Shown in pieces: positions 7,334 through 16,565 of a stretch of 64,000 bases of DNA. Both the position numbers and the translations under genes were made by a program. The stretch is from Pseudomonas sp. 31-12 (GTDB taxonomy: Bacteria; Pseudomonadota; Gammaproteobacteria; Pseudomonadales; Pseudomonadaceae). Each line of letters starts with the position of its first letter. Within the stretch, counting starts at the first letter, position 1. The notes under the pieces were generated by a model. That model ran no database searches. It saw only the letters and a list, made by a program, of their open reading frames with translations, and was not told the DNA's origin. The stretch is taken from positions 2,232,001 through 2,296,000 of the forward strand of contig NZ_CP029482.1 of assembly GCF_003151075.1 (NCBI RefSeq). The letters are read 5' to 3'.

Positions 7334-8353
7334 ATGTACACCCTGGCCCGTCAGCTGTTGTTCAAACTTTCCCCGGAAACCTCCCACGATCTGTCCCTGG
7401 ACCTGATCGGCGCGGGCGGACGTTTGGGCCTCAACGGTTTGCTGTGCAAGGCGCCAGCGAAAATGCCGGTGAATGTCATGGGTCTGGAATTTCCGAACCC
7501 GGTGGGTCTGGCGGCCGGTCTGGACAAGAACGGCGCGGCCATCGACGGTTTTGCCCAGTTGGGTTTCGGTTTTGTCGAAATCGGCACCATCACCCCGCGT
7601 CCGCAGCCGGGCAACCCGAAGCCACGGATTTTCCGTCTGCCGGATGCCGAGGCGATCATCAACCGCATGGGGTTCAACAACCTCGGCGTCGATCACCTGC
7701 TGGCCCGCGTGGCGGCGGCCAAGTACAAGGGCGTGCTGGGAATCAACATCGGCAAGAACTTCGATACGCCGGTTGAGCGCGCAGTCGACGATTACCTGAT
7801 TTGCCTGGACAAGGTCTACGCCCACGCCAGCTACGTGACGGTCAATGTCAGCTCGCCGAACACCCCGGGTCTGCGCAGCCTGCAGTTCGGCGATTCGCTC
7901 AAGCAATTGCTGGCTGATCTGGCGACCCGTCGCGCAGAACTGGCGTTGCGCCACGGCAAACATGTACCGCTGGCGATCAAGATCGCACCGGACATGACCG
8001 ACGAAGAAACCGCGCAGGTCGCGCAAGCGTTGATCGACACCGGGATGGACGCGGTGATTGCCACCAACACCACCCTGAGCCGCGTGGGCGTCGAAGGCAT
8101 GGAGCATGGTGACGAGGCGGGCGGTCTGTCCGGCGCACCGGTTCGCGAGAAGAGCACCCATACCGTGAAGGTGCTGGCGGCGGAGCTGGCCGGGCGCTTG
8201 CCGATCATCGCCGTGGGCGGCATCACTGAAGGCAAGCACGCAGCCGAGAAAATCGCCGCGGGCGCGAGCCTGGTGCAGATCTACTCCGGCTTCATCTACA
8301 AAGGCCCGGCGTTGATTCGCGAGTCCGTCGACGCCATCGCCGCCCTGCGCTGA
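7334..8353 (+). CDS. pyrD: Dihydroorotate dehydrogenase (quinone), class 2
   Basis: 339 aa, the usual length for the membrane-associated class 2 enzyme. It oxidises dihydroorotate to orotate with FMN and passes electrons to ubiquinone in pyrimidine synthesis. Visible motifs are the class 2 N-terminal helix region ([20 protein letters not shown]), [10 protein letters not shown], the FMN-binding INRMGFNN, the catalytic-serine segment [12 protein letters not shown] (class 2 uses Ser where class 1 has Cys), and IIAVGGI. The start at 7334 gives the canonical N-terminus; the open frame continues upstream but has no family match there. Transcribed divergently from nasST. Confidence 0.97.
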   Translation: MYTLARQLLFKLSPETSHDLSLDLIGAGGRLGLNGLLCKAPAKMPVNVMGLEFPNPVGLAAGLDKNGAAIDGFAQLGFGFVEIGTITPRPQPGNPKPRIFRLPDAEAIINRMGFNNLGVDHLLARVAAAKYKGVLGINIGKNFDTPVERAVDDYLICLDKVYAHASYVTVNVSSPNTPGLRSLQFGDSLKQLLADLATRRAELALRHGKHVPLAIKIAPDMTDEETAQVAQALIDTGMDAVIATNTTLSRVGVEGMEHGDEAGGLSGAPVREKSTHTVKVLAAELAGRLPIIAVGGITEGKHAAEKIAAGASLVQIYSGFIYKGPALIRESVDAIAALR

Positions 8354-8395
8354 ACCCCTGTGGCAAGAGTGCTTCTGGGCTGAGGTGAGTTCTCT

Positions 8396-8526
8396 GTGGC
8401 GAGGGGATTTATCCCCGTTCGGCGGCGAAGCAGTCGCAAATCCGGCCAATGAGTTTTGACTGATTCACCGAGTTGCCTGGGTTTGGGGCCGCTTCGCGAC
8501 CCAACGGGGATAAATCCCCTCACCAC
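8396..8526. repeat. REPIN
   Basis: A left unit GTGGCGAGGGGATTTATCCCC and a right unit GGGGATAAATCCCCTCACCAC in inverse orientation, separated by about 90 bases. Located between pyrD and rmf, which converge, so it lies just past the ends of both genes. Confidence 0.9.
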
Positions 8527-8562
8527 AAAAGCGATTTCCCCAGTGTGTGTTTTTACAGGCAT

Positions 8563-8587
8563 AAAAAAGGGCACCTCGAAGGTGCCC
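8563..8587 (-). terminator. Rho-independent terminator of rmf
   Basis: The minus strand reads GGGCACCTTCGAGGTGCCC followed by six T. A strong hairpin with a TTCG loop, about 90 bases after the rmf stop. Confidence 0.9.
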
Positions 8588-8673
8588 CTGGGCCGGAGCC
8601 CGCCGCCCGGATGGGGCGTGCGTGGTAAGTCGTTACGTAATCAGATTGTCGTGTCGGAGTGTTGTGCCCTGTG

Positions 8674-8889
8674 TTAGCCGACGGCGTGAAGTTCGTTGAG
8701 TCTGTGGATTCCCGCAGTGCCGGTCATACCGTCCCAGTTGTCGCCGCGTCCTTCTCGCCAGCCGTTAATCCAGGCTTGGCGTACCGACGGTAGAGTAAAT
8801 GGGCAAAGCTCACGGGATTTGCCACCAACGCCATATTGATATCCGCGCAAAAATGCTCTTTCCAACGGATCACGCTTAAGTCTTCTCAT
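8674..8889 (-). CDS. rmf: Ribosome modulation factor
   Basis: 71 aa, basic. It matches Rmf, which drives 70S ribosomes into inactive 100S dimers in stationary phase. Characteristic segments are LERAFLRGYQYGVGGKSRELCPF and RQAWINGWREGRGDNWDG. A short single-gene unit with its own terminator at 8563-8587 and an unusually structured leader at 8929-9022. The start at 8889 gives the canonical MRRLKRDPLERAF N-terminus. Confidence 0.96.
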   Translation of the reverse strand: MRRLKRDPLERAFLRGYQYGVGGKSRELCPFTLPSVRQAWINGWREGRGDNWDGMTGTAGIHRLNELHAVG

Positions 8890-8928
8890 AGGGTGTTGCC
8901 CTCACTTGTTGACTGTATTTATCGCGTC

Positions 8929-9022
8929 GACCTCAATTGAGGTCTGGCAGAAAAAAACTCCTGCCGTTGGGGCTCGCTGCCGGCGTCGCGAGCCAAGGTG
9001 TTGACGCCGTTGCGACGTCAAC
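8929..9022 (-). promoter_or_regulatory. Highly structured leader upstream of rmf (four consecutive hairpins)
   Basis: Read on the minus strand toward rmf, four inverted repeats follow each other: 9000-9022 (GTTGACG/CGTCAAC), 8971-8994 (GGCTCGC/GCGAGCC), 8946-8965 (GGCAG/CTGCC around a T-rich loop) and 8929-8944 (perfect 16-base GACCTCAATTGAGGTC). The second hairpin is followed after 13 bases by seven T, so an attenuator-like arrangement is possible. The remaining gap to rlmL (9023-9421) shows no gene; it must hold the rlmL promoter. Confidence 0.5.
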
Positions 9023-9421
9023 CTGTGTTGAGTTCTAACCAATGCGTCACATCGAGGGAATGATCGTTTTGTCATAAGAACGTAACCATAAAGATGCTAA
9101 CGCCATAAGTAACTCGATGTTTGTCCCGTGTTTATTGGTCAAAGCCCTGTATGATCGGCCCCCCGCAGGATGATGGAGTTAATCCTTTAGTGAGAATGTC
9201 TCCTGTTGAGCAGGACGACTATTCGACGAAGGGTCGGCTTATGACATTTTGTTGCATCAACTTTTTTATCTGCCTGTGCATCTAAGCTCTTCTAACCTGA
9301 GCAGCACAGGTGGGACGGCACACCTTCGTGCCACGCGGGCGCTCTTTTAGAAAAGCGCCTGATTGAAAACCGGGCCGGCAATGCGTTGCCGGTTCACTTA
9401 GCTAAAGGCTCTGGAATTACC

Positions 9422-11692
9422 ATGTCCGATCGTTTCGAACTCTTCCTCACTTGCCCAAAAGGTCTTGAAGGCCTGCTTATCGAGGAAGCCGTCGGGCTTG
9501 GCCTTGAAGAAGCGCGTGAGCACACCTCGGCTGTGCGCGGCATGGCCACCATGGAAACCGCTTATCGCCTGTGCCTGTGGTCGCGTCTGGCGAACCGGGT
9601 CCTGCTGGTGCTCAAGCGTTTCCCGATGAAAGACGCCGAAGACCTGTACCACGGCGTGCTCGACATCGAGTGGCAAGACCACATGCTCAACGACGGCACC
9701 CTGGCCGTCGAGTTCAGCGGTCACGGCTCGGGCATCGACAACACCCACTTCGGCGCCTTGAAAGTCAAAGACGCCATCGTCGACAAGCTGCGCACCCCGC
9801 AAGGCGACCGTCCGTCCATCGACAAGCTCAACCCGGACCTGCGCATTCACCTGCGCCTGGACCGTGGCGAAGCCATTCTATCCCTCGACCTGTCCGGCCA
9901 CAGCCTGCACCAGCGCGGTTATCGCTTGCAGCAGGGCGCGGCGCCGCTGAAGGAAAACCTCGCGGCCGCAATCCTGATCCGCTCCGGCTGGCCACGCATT
10001 GCGGCCGATGGTGGCGCGCTGGCTGACCCGATGTGCGGTGTCGGTACGTTCCTCGTCGAAGCAGCAATGATCGCCGCCGACATGGCGCCGAACCTGCGTC
10101 GCGAGCAGTGGGGCTTCACCGCCTGGCTCGGTCACGTGCCGGCGCTGTGGAAAAAGCTCCACGAAGAAGCCACCGAACGCGCTGCGGCCGGCCTGGCCAA
10201 GCCACCGCTGTGGATTCGCGGTTACGAAGCCGACCCGCGCCTGATTCAACCGGGCCGCAACAACGTCGAGCGTGCAGGCCTGAGCGAGTGGATCAAGATC
10301 TACCAGGGCGAAGTCGGCACGTTCGAGCCGCGTCCGGACCAGAACCAGAAAGGCCTGGTGATCTGCAACCCGCCGTACGGCGAGCGGCTGGGCGATGAGG
10401 CGAGCTTGCTCTACCTCTACCAGAATCTCGGCGAACGTCTGCGCCAGGCGTGCCTGAACTGGGAAGCGGCGGTGTTTACCGGCGCGCCGGACCTGGGCAA
10501 GCGCATGGGCATCCGCAGCCACAAACAGTATTCGTTCTGGAACGGCGCCTTGCCGTGCAAATTGCTGCTGATCAAAGTTACCCCGGACCAGTTCGTCACC
10601 GGCGAGCGTCGCACCCCGGAACAGCGTCAGGTTGAGCGCGAGCAGGCGGAAGTCGAAGTTGCAGACAACGATGTAGCGCCGGGCAAGTACGAGAAGTACA
10701 ACAAGAACGGCAACCCGATCAAACCGGCCCCGGTGGTGATCGAGCAACCGCGCTTGAGCGAAGGCGGGCAGATGTTTGCCAACCGCCTGCAAAAGAACCT
10801 CAAGGCGTTGGGCAAGTGGGTCAAGCGTGAAGGCATTGATTGCTACCGCGTCTACGATGCCGACATGCCGGAATATTCCATGGCCATCGACCTGTATCAG
10901 GATTGGGTCCACGTCCAGGAATACGCCGCACCGAAGTCCATCGACCCGGAAAAAGCCTCGGCGCGCATGTTCGATGCCCTGGCCGCTATTCCCCAGGCGT
11001 TGAACATCGACAAGAGTCGTGTGGTGGTCAAGCGTCGCGAGCGTCAGAGCGGCACCAAGCAGTACGAGCGCCAGGCAGCGCAGGGCAAGTTCGTCGAGGT
11101 CAACGAAGGCGGCGTGAAGCTGCTGGTCAACCTCACCGACTACCTCGACACCGGGCTGTTCCTCGACCACCGCCCAATGCGGATGCGCATCCAGAAAGAG
11201 GCGGCCGGCAAGCGCTTCCTCAATCTGTATTGCTACACCGCGACCGCCAGCGTTCACGCGGCCAAGGGCGGCGCGCGCAGCACCACCAGCGTCGACCTGT
11301 CGAAAACCTACCTGGACTGGGCGCGTCGCAACCTGTCGCTGAACGGTTTCTCTGACAAGAACCGCCTGGAGCAGGGTGACGTGATGGCGTGGCTCGACGC
11401 CTGCCGTGACGAATACGACCTGATTTTCATCGACCCGCCGACGTTCTCCAACTCCAAGCGCATGGAAGGGATCTTCGACGTGCAGCGCGATCAGGTGCAA
11501 TTGATCGACCTGGCCATGGCGCGCCTGGCACCGGGCGGTGTTTTGTATTTCTCCAACAACTTCCGTAAGTTCACGCTCGAGGAAAACCTCACCGAGCGTT
11601 ATGCCGTTGAAGAAATCACCGCCCAGACCATCGATCCGGATTTCGCCCGTAATGGCAAGATCCACCGTGCCTGGAAAATCACAGCCCGTTGA
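9422..11692 (+). CDS. rlmL: Bifunctional 23S rRNA methyltransferase RlmKL (m2G2445 and m7G2069)
   Basis: 756 aa, a fusion of two SAM-dependent methyltransferases acting on 23S rRNA. A THUMP domain (about 45-155) is followed by the RlmL catalytic domain with DPMCGVGTFL and the N-PP-Y motif NPPYGERLGD (about residue 318), then a linker, then the RlmK domain with LNLYCYTATASVHAAKGGA and DPPTFSNSKRM. The start at 9422 (MSDRFELFLTCPKGLEGLL) is canonical; an in-frame ATG 36 bases upstream lacks family support. Monocistronic. Confidence 0.96.
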   Translation: MSDRFELFLTCPKGLEGLLIEEAVGLGLEEAREHTSAVRGMATMETAYRLCLWSRLANRVLLVLKRFPMKDAEDLYHGVLDIEWQDHMLNDGTLAVEFSGHGSGIDNTHFGALKVKDAIVDKLRTPQGDRPSIDKLNPDLRIHLRLDRGEAILSLDLSGHSLHQRGYRLQQGAAPLKENLAAAILIRSGWPRIAADGGALADPMCGVGTFLVEAAMIAADMAPNLRREQWGFTAWLGHVPALWKKLHEEATERAAAGLAKPPLWIRGYEADPRLIQPGRNNVERAGLSEWIKIYQGEVGTFEPRPDQNQKGLVICNPPYGERLGDEASLLYLYQNLGERLRQACLNWEAAVFTGAPDLGKRMGIRSHKQYSFWNGALPCKLLLIKVTPDQFVTGERRTPEQRQVEREQAEVEVADNDVAPGKYEKYNKNGNPIKPAPVVIEQPRLSEGGQMFANRLQKNLKALGKWVKREGIDCYRVYDADMPEYSMAIDLYQDWVHVQEYAAPKSIDPEKASARMFDALAAIPQALNIDKSRVVVKRRERQSGTKQYERQAAQGKFVEVNEGGVKLLVNLTDYLDTGLFLDHRPMRMRIQKEAAGKRFLNLYCYTATASVHAAKGGARSTTSVDLSKTYLDWARRNLSLNGFSDKNRLEQGDVMAWLDACRDEYDLIFIDPPTFSNSKRMEGIFDVQRDQVQLIDLAMARLAPGGVLYFSNNFRKFTLEENLTERYAVEEITAQTIDPDFARNGKIHRAWKITAR

Positions 11693-11713
11693 CAGATCAG
11701 TGATTGGATCCAC

Positions 11714-11737
11714 AGAGCCTTGATTTTTAAAGGCTCT
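11714..11737 (+). terminator. Weak hairpin after rlmL
   Basis: AGAGCCTT and AAGGCTCT form an eight-pair stem 20 bases after the stop codon. The following tract is not a clean T run, so termination strength is uncertain. Confidence 0.45.
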
Positions 11738-11833
11738 TGGGTTCTTTCTGTGCTGGTCAAATTGATGGCTAATAGCTATAACTCAACTCATGGCCAATGG
11801 GCTTTCCCGCACCTGGCGTTTTGAGTTGCGTTT

Positions 11834-14236
11834 ATGTCGTTGCACGCCGTGCGTCCCAAGATCCTGGGTTTTATCAGCGAAGATGTCTCGGCCTGGCTGG
11901 TCGCGCTGCTGGTATTGCTCGTCGGCGGGATTCTTACCGGATTGCTGGCCTGGTCGACGCTGAATCTGTATCACCATCAATTACGGCAACGTTTCCAGCT
12001 GCTCGCCAGCGAACGTTACAGCCGCATCGAAGAACGTTTCGAAGATCAGGAGCAGCGCCTCGACGGCCTGCGCCGGTTCTTCGCCAATTCCGAGTCGGTC
12101 TCCCGCGAGGAGTTCGACGGCTACACCCAACCGTTGCTGCACCGTACTCAGGCGTATTCATTCGCTGCGCGAGTCACCCGCGCCGAGCGGGCAGAGTTCG
12201 AGCGCAAGGTGCGCGAAGACGAGGGGTTGAGCGACTTCACCCTGCGTGAGCTCAATGCCGAGGGCCAACTGCAATTGGCCGCCGAGCGGGATGAATACGT
12301 GGCGGTGCTCTACAGCCAGACCCGAAGCCGGCTCGGCTCGCCGCTCGGCTACGACTTGTTTGCCCAGCCGTTGCGCCGCGCCACCCTTGATCGGGCCGAC
12401 AAATCGGGCAGCATGGCGGTGTCGCAACCGATGCATCTGGTCGGCATCGAGCCAGCCTATGCGCGGGGTGTGCTGTTGGTGGCGCCGGTGAAGCGTCAGA
12501 GTGATGCGGTGACGCCGGCCGCCAAGCCCTTCGGTTATGTCATGGCTGTGATCAGCATGCGTCAGCTGCTGGCGGACGGGTTGCCGGAGGCCAGCTATGA
12601 CTACCTCTCGGTACGCATCCTCGACCTGTCCACCGACGACCAGCACGAAGTGCTTTACGAGTCTTTTAACTCGGCAGCGCCCAGCGAATTATCTGCGACA
12701 CGCTTGTTGCGTATGGCCGACCACGACTATCAAGTCGACATATTACCCAGCGAAGCCTTTCTGAAAGCCAACCATTCCTCGGTGACCAGCCTGGTGGTGC
12801 TTGGGGGGTTGCTCAGTGTGCTGCTCAGTGCGTTGCTCTACGTGTTGGTCAGCCAACGCCAGCGTGCGTTGAAAATGGTCGAGCAGCGCACCCAGGAGTT
12901 GCACGACCGCGAGCAGGAATTGCGCGGCACTCACGGCCAGTTGCGCGGCGTGCTGGATGCCGCGACGCAAGTGGCGATCATCGCCACCGACCTGCGTGGT
13001 GTCATCAGCACCTTCAACGCCGGGGCCGAGCAGATGCTGGGTTACTCCAGCGCTGAAGTGGTCGGGCACATGACCCTGGAAAACCTGCACTTTCCCCGGG
13101 AGCTGGTGACTCGCGCGGCGGAGTTGAGTGCGCGCTATGGCAAGCCGATCCCGACCTGTCAGGCGATGTTGGTCGAAGGCGGAGAGGAGGGCGGTCACGA
13201 AGCGCGGGAATGGACACTGGTCCGTCAGGACGGCAGCCATTTGACCGTGAACATGCTGGCGACCCCGTTACTCGACGAGCAAGGTCTGTGGATCGGGCAT
13301 CTGGCAGTCTGCATCGACATCACCGAACGCAAACGCGTTCACGAGGCCCTGGCCGCGCGCGATCTGTTGCTGAAAAAGCTCAGTGCCCATGTGCCCGGTG
13401 GCATTTATCAATTCAAGATGGAATTCGACGGTCGTTTCAGCGTGATCTACGCCAGCGACGGGATTCGCGAGATCTACGAGCTCGAACCGGACGTGCTGCT
13501 GCTCAACGCGGAAGCGATCTTCACGCGGATTCATCCACAGGACACGACCCGCGTTCGTGCCTCGATTCGCGCGTCGGCGGACACTCTCAGCCCGTGGCGC
13601 GAGGAGTACCGAGTGCAACTGCCTCAGCGCGGCCTGCGCTGGGTTCGCGGCGAGGCGACCCCGGAGGAACTGCCTGGCGGCGGCGTGCTCTGGCACGGTT
13701 ACATCTCGGATATTTCCGACCTCAAGCGGGTGGAAGAAGAGCTGCGGGCGCTGTCGATCACCGACTCGCTGACCGGCATCCATAACCGCCGCTACTTTCA
13801 AGAGCGCCTGACCACCGAAATGGCCCGGGTCGAGCGCGGTGGTGGCGAGTTGTCCGTGATCATGCTCGACATCGACCACTTCAAACGCATCAATGACCTG
13901 CATGGCCATGCCGTGGGCGACCGGGTGTTGCAAGCCGTGTGCGAGCGCATCGGCCATCGTCTGCGGCGTACTGATGTGTTCTGCCGCCTGGGGGGCGAGG
14001 AATTCATGGTGTTGTGCCCGGACATCGATGCCGAACAGGCTCACGTGCTGGCCTTGCAGTTGTGGCAAGGGTTGCGCAGTTCACCGATCGAAGGCGTAGG
14101 AACCGTGACCGCGAGTTTCGGGATTGCCAGCTGGCGAGTCGGGGAGGGCGCGGATGCGCTGTTGCTGCGGGCGGATTCAGGAGTGTACGCGGCGAAGCAG
14201 GCGGGACGGGATCGGGTCGAGCCGCAAACCAGCTAA
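11834..14236 (+). CDS. CHASE-PAS-GGDEF sensor diguanylate cyclase
   Basis: 800 aa. A transmembrane segment near residues 20-45 precedes a periplasmic CHASE sensor domain (about 75-300), a second transmembrane segment at about 315-340, a short coiled linker, and two PAS regions (about 375-495 and 505-635). The C-terminal GGDEF domain has the active sequence RLGGEEF at about residue 720, with an inhibitory-site RxxD (RRTD) five residues before it. It should make c-di-GMP in response to an extracellular ligand that the sequence does not identify. Monocistronic; the stop is followed by a REP pair. Confidence 0.9.
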   Translation: MSLHAVRPKILGFISEDVSAWLVALLVLLVGGILTGLLAWSTLNLYHHQLRQRFQLLASERYSRIEERFEDQEQRLDGLRRFFANSESVSREEFDGYTQPLLHRTQAYSFAARVTRAERAEFERKVREDEGLSDFTLRELNAEGQLQLAAERDEYVAVLYSQTRSRLGSPLGYDLFAQPLRRATLDRADKSGSMAVSQPMHLVGIEPAYARGVLLVAPVKRQSDAVTPAAKPFGYVMAVISMRQLLADGLPEASYDYLSVRILDLSTDDQHEVLYESFNSAAPSELSATRLLRMADHDYQVDILPSEAFLKANHSSVTSLVVLGGLLSVLLSALLYVLVSQRQRALKMVEQRTQELHDREQELRGTHGQLRGVLDAATQVAIIATDLRGVISTFNAGAEQMLGYSSAEVVGHMTLENLHFPRELVTRAAELSARYGKPIPTCQAMLVEGGEEGGHEAREWTLVRQDGSHLTVNMLATPLLDEQGLWIGHLAVCIDITERKRVHEALAARDLLLKKLSAHVPGGIYQFKMEFDGRFSVIYASDGIREIYELEPDVLLLNAEAIFTRIHPQDTTRVRASIRASADTLSPWREEYRVQLPQRGLRWVRGEATPEELPGGGVLWHGYISDISDLKRVEEELRALSITDSLTGIHNRRYFQERLTTEMARVERGGGELSVIMLDIDHFKRINDLHGHAVGDRVLQAVCERIGHRLRRTDVFCRLGGEEFMVLCPDIDAEQAHVLALQLWQGLRSSPIEGVGTVTASFGIASWRVGEGADALLLRADSGVYAAKQAGRDRVEPQTS

Positions 14237-14252
14237 AGCCACCTGCAAACCC

Positions 14253-14342
14253 TGTGGGAGCGGGCTTGCCCGCGATGAGGGTGTGTCAGTCGATATCAAT
14301 GTTGACTGATACTCCGCTATCGCGAGCAAGCTCGCTCCCACA
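14253..14342. repeat. REP pair (GTGGGAGCGGGCTTGC type)
   Basis: TGTGGGAGCGGGCTTGCCCG at the left and GCGAGCAAGCTCGCTCCCACA at the right in inverse orientation. Fills the gap between the convergent cyclase gene and dacB. Confidence 0.85.
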
Positions 14343-14369
14343 ATGATCTTCAGTGTTTGGAGGGGCGGG

Positions 14370-15830
14370 TTAGAGCACCGAGGCCGTTTCCGGCACTTTC
14401 GGCTGGCGATACAGGTCGAGCAGTACCTGATCCAGCACCGACGATGCGCCAAACGGGGCCTTGTCGTTGAGGATCGCCACCACCGCCCAGGTGTTGCCGT
14501 TGACGTCACGGCTGTAACCGGAGATCGCGCGCACGGTGTTCAGGGTGCCGGTCTTGACGTGGGCTTCGCCGCGCATCGCCGTGGTTTTCAGGCGTTTGCG
14601 CATGGTGCCGTCGGTGCCGGCAATCGGCATCGAACTGATGAACTCGGCGGAATACGGGCTGCGCCAAGCGGCTTGCAGCATCGCCGCCATTTCACGGGCG
14701 CTCACACGTTCGGCGCGGGACAGGCCGGAGCCGTTCTCCATCACCAGGTGCGGCGCGGTGATGCCTTTCTTCGCCAGCCACTGACGCACCACGCGCTGGG
14801 CAGCCTTGGCGTCGTCGCCGTCGGCGTCGGTGCGGAATTTCTGGCCCAGGCTCAGGAACAGCTGCTGAGCCATGGTGTTGTTGCTGTATTTGTTGATGTC
14901 GCGAATGATTTCCGCCAGATCCGGCGAGTAAGCCCGGGCCAACACCTTGGCGTTGCTCGGCGTCGGAGACAGACGATCCCTGCCCTGAATGCTGCCGCCC
15001 AGTTCCTTCCAGATCGCCCGCACGGCCCCGGCGGTGTAGGTCGCGTGGTCAAGCAGCGACAGATAGGTCTGCGAGCTGCAGCCATCGCCCAACTGGCCGC
15101 CGACCGTCACGGTCACGCTGCCATCGGGCTGGGTCACCGGGTTGTAACGGACGCCACCGGTGCACTGTTTGGAATTGACCGCTTTGACCTGGTTCTCGAT
15201 GTTGATGCTGGCAATCGGCGGTTCCACCGACACCAGGACCCGGCCACTGTCATTGCGCGCCACAAAGCGCAGGGCCTTGAGGTTGACCATCAGCGAGTCG
15301 GGCTTGACCAGGAACGGCTTGTTGTCGTCATTGCCGTCGTCGTTGAACTCGGGCAGTTGCGGTTGCACGAAGAAGCCGCGGTCGAGCACCAGGTCGCCAG
15401 TGATTTGCGTCACGCCGTTGGCGCGCAAGTCACGCATCAGCAGCCAGAGCTTTTCCATGTTCAGTTTCGGATCGCCGCCACCCTTGAGGTAGAGGTTGCC
15501 GTTGAGGATGCCGCCGCTGAGGGTGCCGTCGGTGTAGAACTCGGTTTTCCACTGGTGGTTCGGGCCGAGCATTTCCAGCGCGGCATACGTGGTCACCAGC
15601 TTCATGGTCGAGGCCGGGTTGACCGACACGTCCGCGTTGTAAATGGTCGGGGTGCCCGGACCGTTCAACGGGATCATCACCAGCGACAAGGCGTTGTCCG
15701 GAAGCTTGCTGGCCTTGAGGGCCTTTTCGACATTGGGTGTCAGGCCGGTGTTGATAGTGGCGGCGGAAACGGAGAAGGCCAGAGGAAGAAGGAAACCGGC
15801 CAGCAACAATGGACGTAAAGATTTGATCAT
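14370..15830 (-). CDS. dacB: D-alanyl-D-alanine carboxypeptidase/endopeptidase (PBP4 family)
   Basis: 486 aa. Periplasmic peptidoglycan hydrolase that trims or cuts cross-links. A signal peptide ends near AFSVSA (residues 1-23). The three penicillin-binding motifs are present: STMK at 74-77 with the nucleophile Ser74, SNN in NKYSNNTMAQQ, and KTG in HVKTGTLNTV. Length fits PBP4 with its inserted domains. The start at 15830 is chosen because it begins the signal peptide; the frame is open for 45 codons upstream without support. Confidence 0.93.
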   Translation of the reverse strand: MIKSLRPLLLAGFLLPLAFSVSAATINTGLTPNVEKALKASKLPDNALSLVMIPLNGPGTPTIYNADVSVNPASTMKLVTTYAALEMLGPNHQWKTEFYTDGTLSGGILNGNLYLKGGGDPKLNMEKLWLLMRDLRANGVTQITGDLVLDRGFFVQPQLPEFNDDGNDDNKPFLVKPDSLMVNLKALRFVARNDSGRVLVSVEPPIASINIENQVKAVNSKQCTGGVRYNPVTQPDGSVTVTVGGQLGDGCSSQTYLSLLDHATYTAGAVRAIWKELGGSIQGRDRLSPTPSNAKVLARAYSPDLAEIIRDINKYSNNTMAQQLFLSLGQKFRTDADGDDAKAAQRVVRQWLAKKGITAPHLVMENGSGLSRAERVSAREMAAMLQAAWRSPYSAEFISSMPIAGTDGTMRKRLKTTAMRGEAHVKTGTLNTVRAISGYSRDVNGNTWAVVAILNDKAPFGASSVLDQVLLDLYRQPKVPETASVL

Positions 15831-16064
15831 CTGAAATACAACCCTGCATTCGAGGGGAAAAAAGGCGAGGGCATGAAGATAAATTCCCTCAGTGGTCATG
15901 AAAGTGTCGGCATTATGCCCCAAGGTGTAACGGCTTGTGCCTTGCCGTGGCCCTCTAATCCGCAATTTTTTTACCGACGGTCACTGACGCGCCCCAGAGA
16001 GTCGGGCAATTAGCGGCTTAAACTGCTAAAGTGCCGCCCGTTATTACTTATGAGGATTGTTCCA

Positions 16065-16409
16065 ATGGCGACTAACCGTTCCCAGCGTCTGCGCAAAAAA
16101 CTGTGCGTCGATGAATTTCAAGAGCTGGGTTTCGAACTGAACCTGGATTTCAAAGAAGATTTGGCTGATGAAGCCATTGATGCTTTCCTCGACGCGTTCC
16201 TGAAAGAAGCCATGGAAGCCAACGGTCTGGGCTATGTTGGCGGCGACGACTTCGGTCTGGTTTGCCTGCAGAAACGTGGCTCGGTGTCCGAAGAGCAGCG
16301 CGCTGCTGTTGAAGCCTGGCTCAAAGGCCGCAGCGAACTGACCGAAGCAACCGTCAGCCCGCTGATCGACGTCTGGTACCCGGAAAAGCCGATCAATCCG
16401 GTAGCTTGA
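16065..16409 (+). CDS. yggL: YggL-family ribosome-associated protein (DUF469)
   Basis: 114 aa. It matches the YggL family, small acidic proteins reported to bind the 50S ribosomal subunit. Recognisable parts are MATNRSQRLRKKLCVDEFQELGF at the start and LIDVWYPE near the end. The start at 16065 follows GAGGA; the ATG 15 bases upstream is rejected because it would overlap that ribosome binding site. A tandem 13-bp duplication (16402-16427) spans the stop codon. Confidence 0.9.
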   Translation: MATNRSQRLRKKLCVDEFQELGFELNLDFKEDLADEAIDAFLDAFLKEAMEANGLGYVGGDDFGLVCLQKRGSVSEEQRAAVEAWLKGRSELTEATVSPLIDVWYPEKPINPVA

Positions 16410-16427
16410 TGTCATAGCTTGATGTCA
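16402..16427 (+). repeat. Tandem 13-bp duplication across the yggL stop codon
   Basis: TAGCTTGATGTCA occurs twice in a row. The first copy contains the yggL stop TGA, so the second copy is untranslated. It looks like a recent slippage or duplication event. Confidence 0.9.
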
Positions 16428-16434
16428 TAAAAGA

Positions 16435-16463
16435 AGCGGCGACCCAAGGGTCGCCGTTTTTTT
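16435..16463 (+). terminator. Rho-independent terminator of yggL
   Basis: GCGGCGACCC and GGGTCGCCG form a strong stem with an AA loop, followed by seven T. Confidence 0.92.
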
Positions 16464-16485
16464 ATGCCTGCAAGATCAAGAGCTC

Positions 16486-16560
16486 GCAGCCTCGTTGCAC
16501 TCGACAGCTGCTACATTGGAATGCGCTCTCTGTAGCAGCTGTCGAGTGAAACGAGGCTGC
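16486..16560. repeat. Long imperfect inverted repeat of a distinct REP family
   Basis: The arms GCAGCCTCGT-GCACTCGACAGCTGCTACA and TGTAGCAGCTGTCGAGTG-ACGAGGCTGC pair over about 28 bases around a 16-base loop. It differs in sequence from the other REPs here. It sits three bases past the stop of the convergent benE-like gene. Confidence 0.8.
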
Positions 16561-16565
16561 GTCTT

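Noticed and set aside
9878..11713. 611-codon open frame antisense to rlmL
   Set aside because: A shadow of GC-rich coding sequence; rlmL matches its family along its full length.
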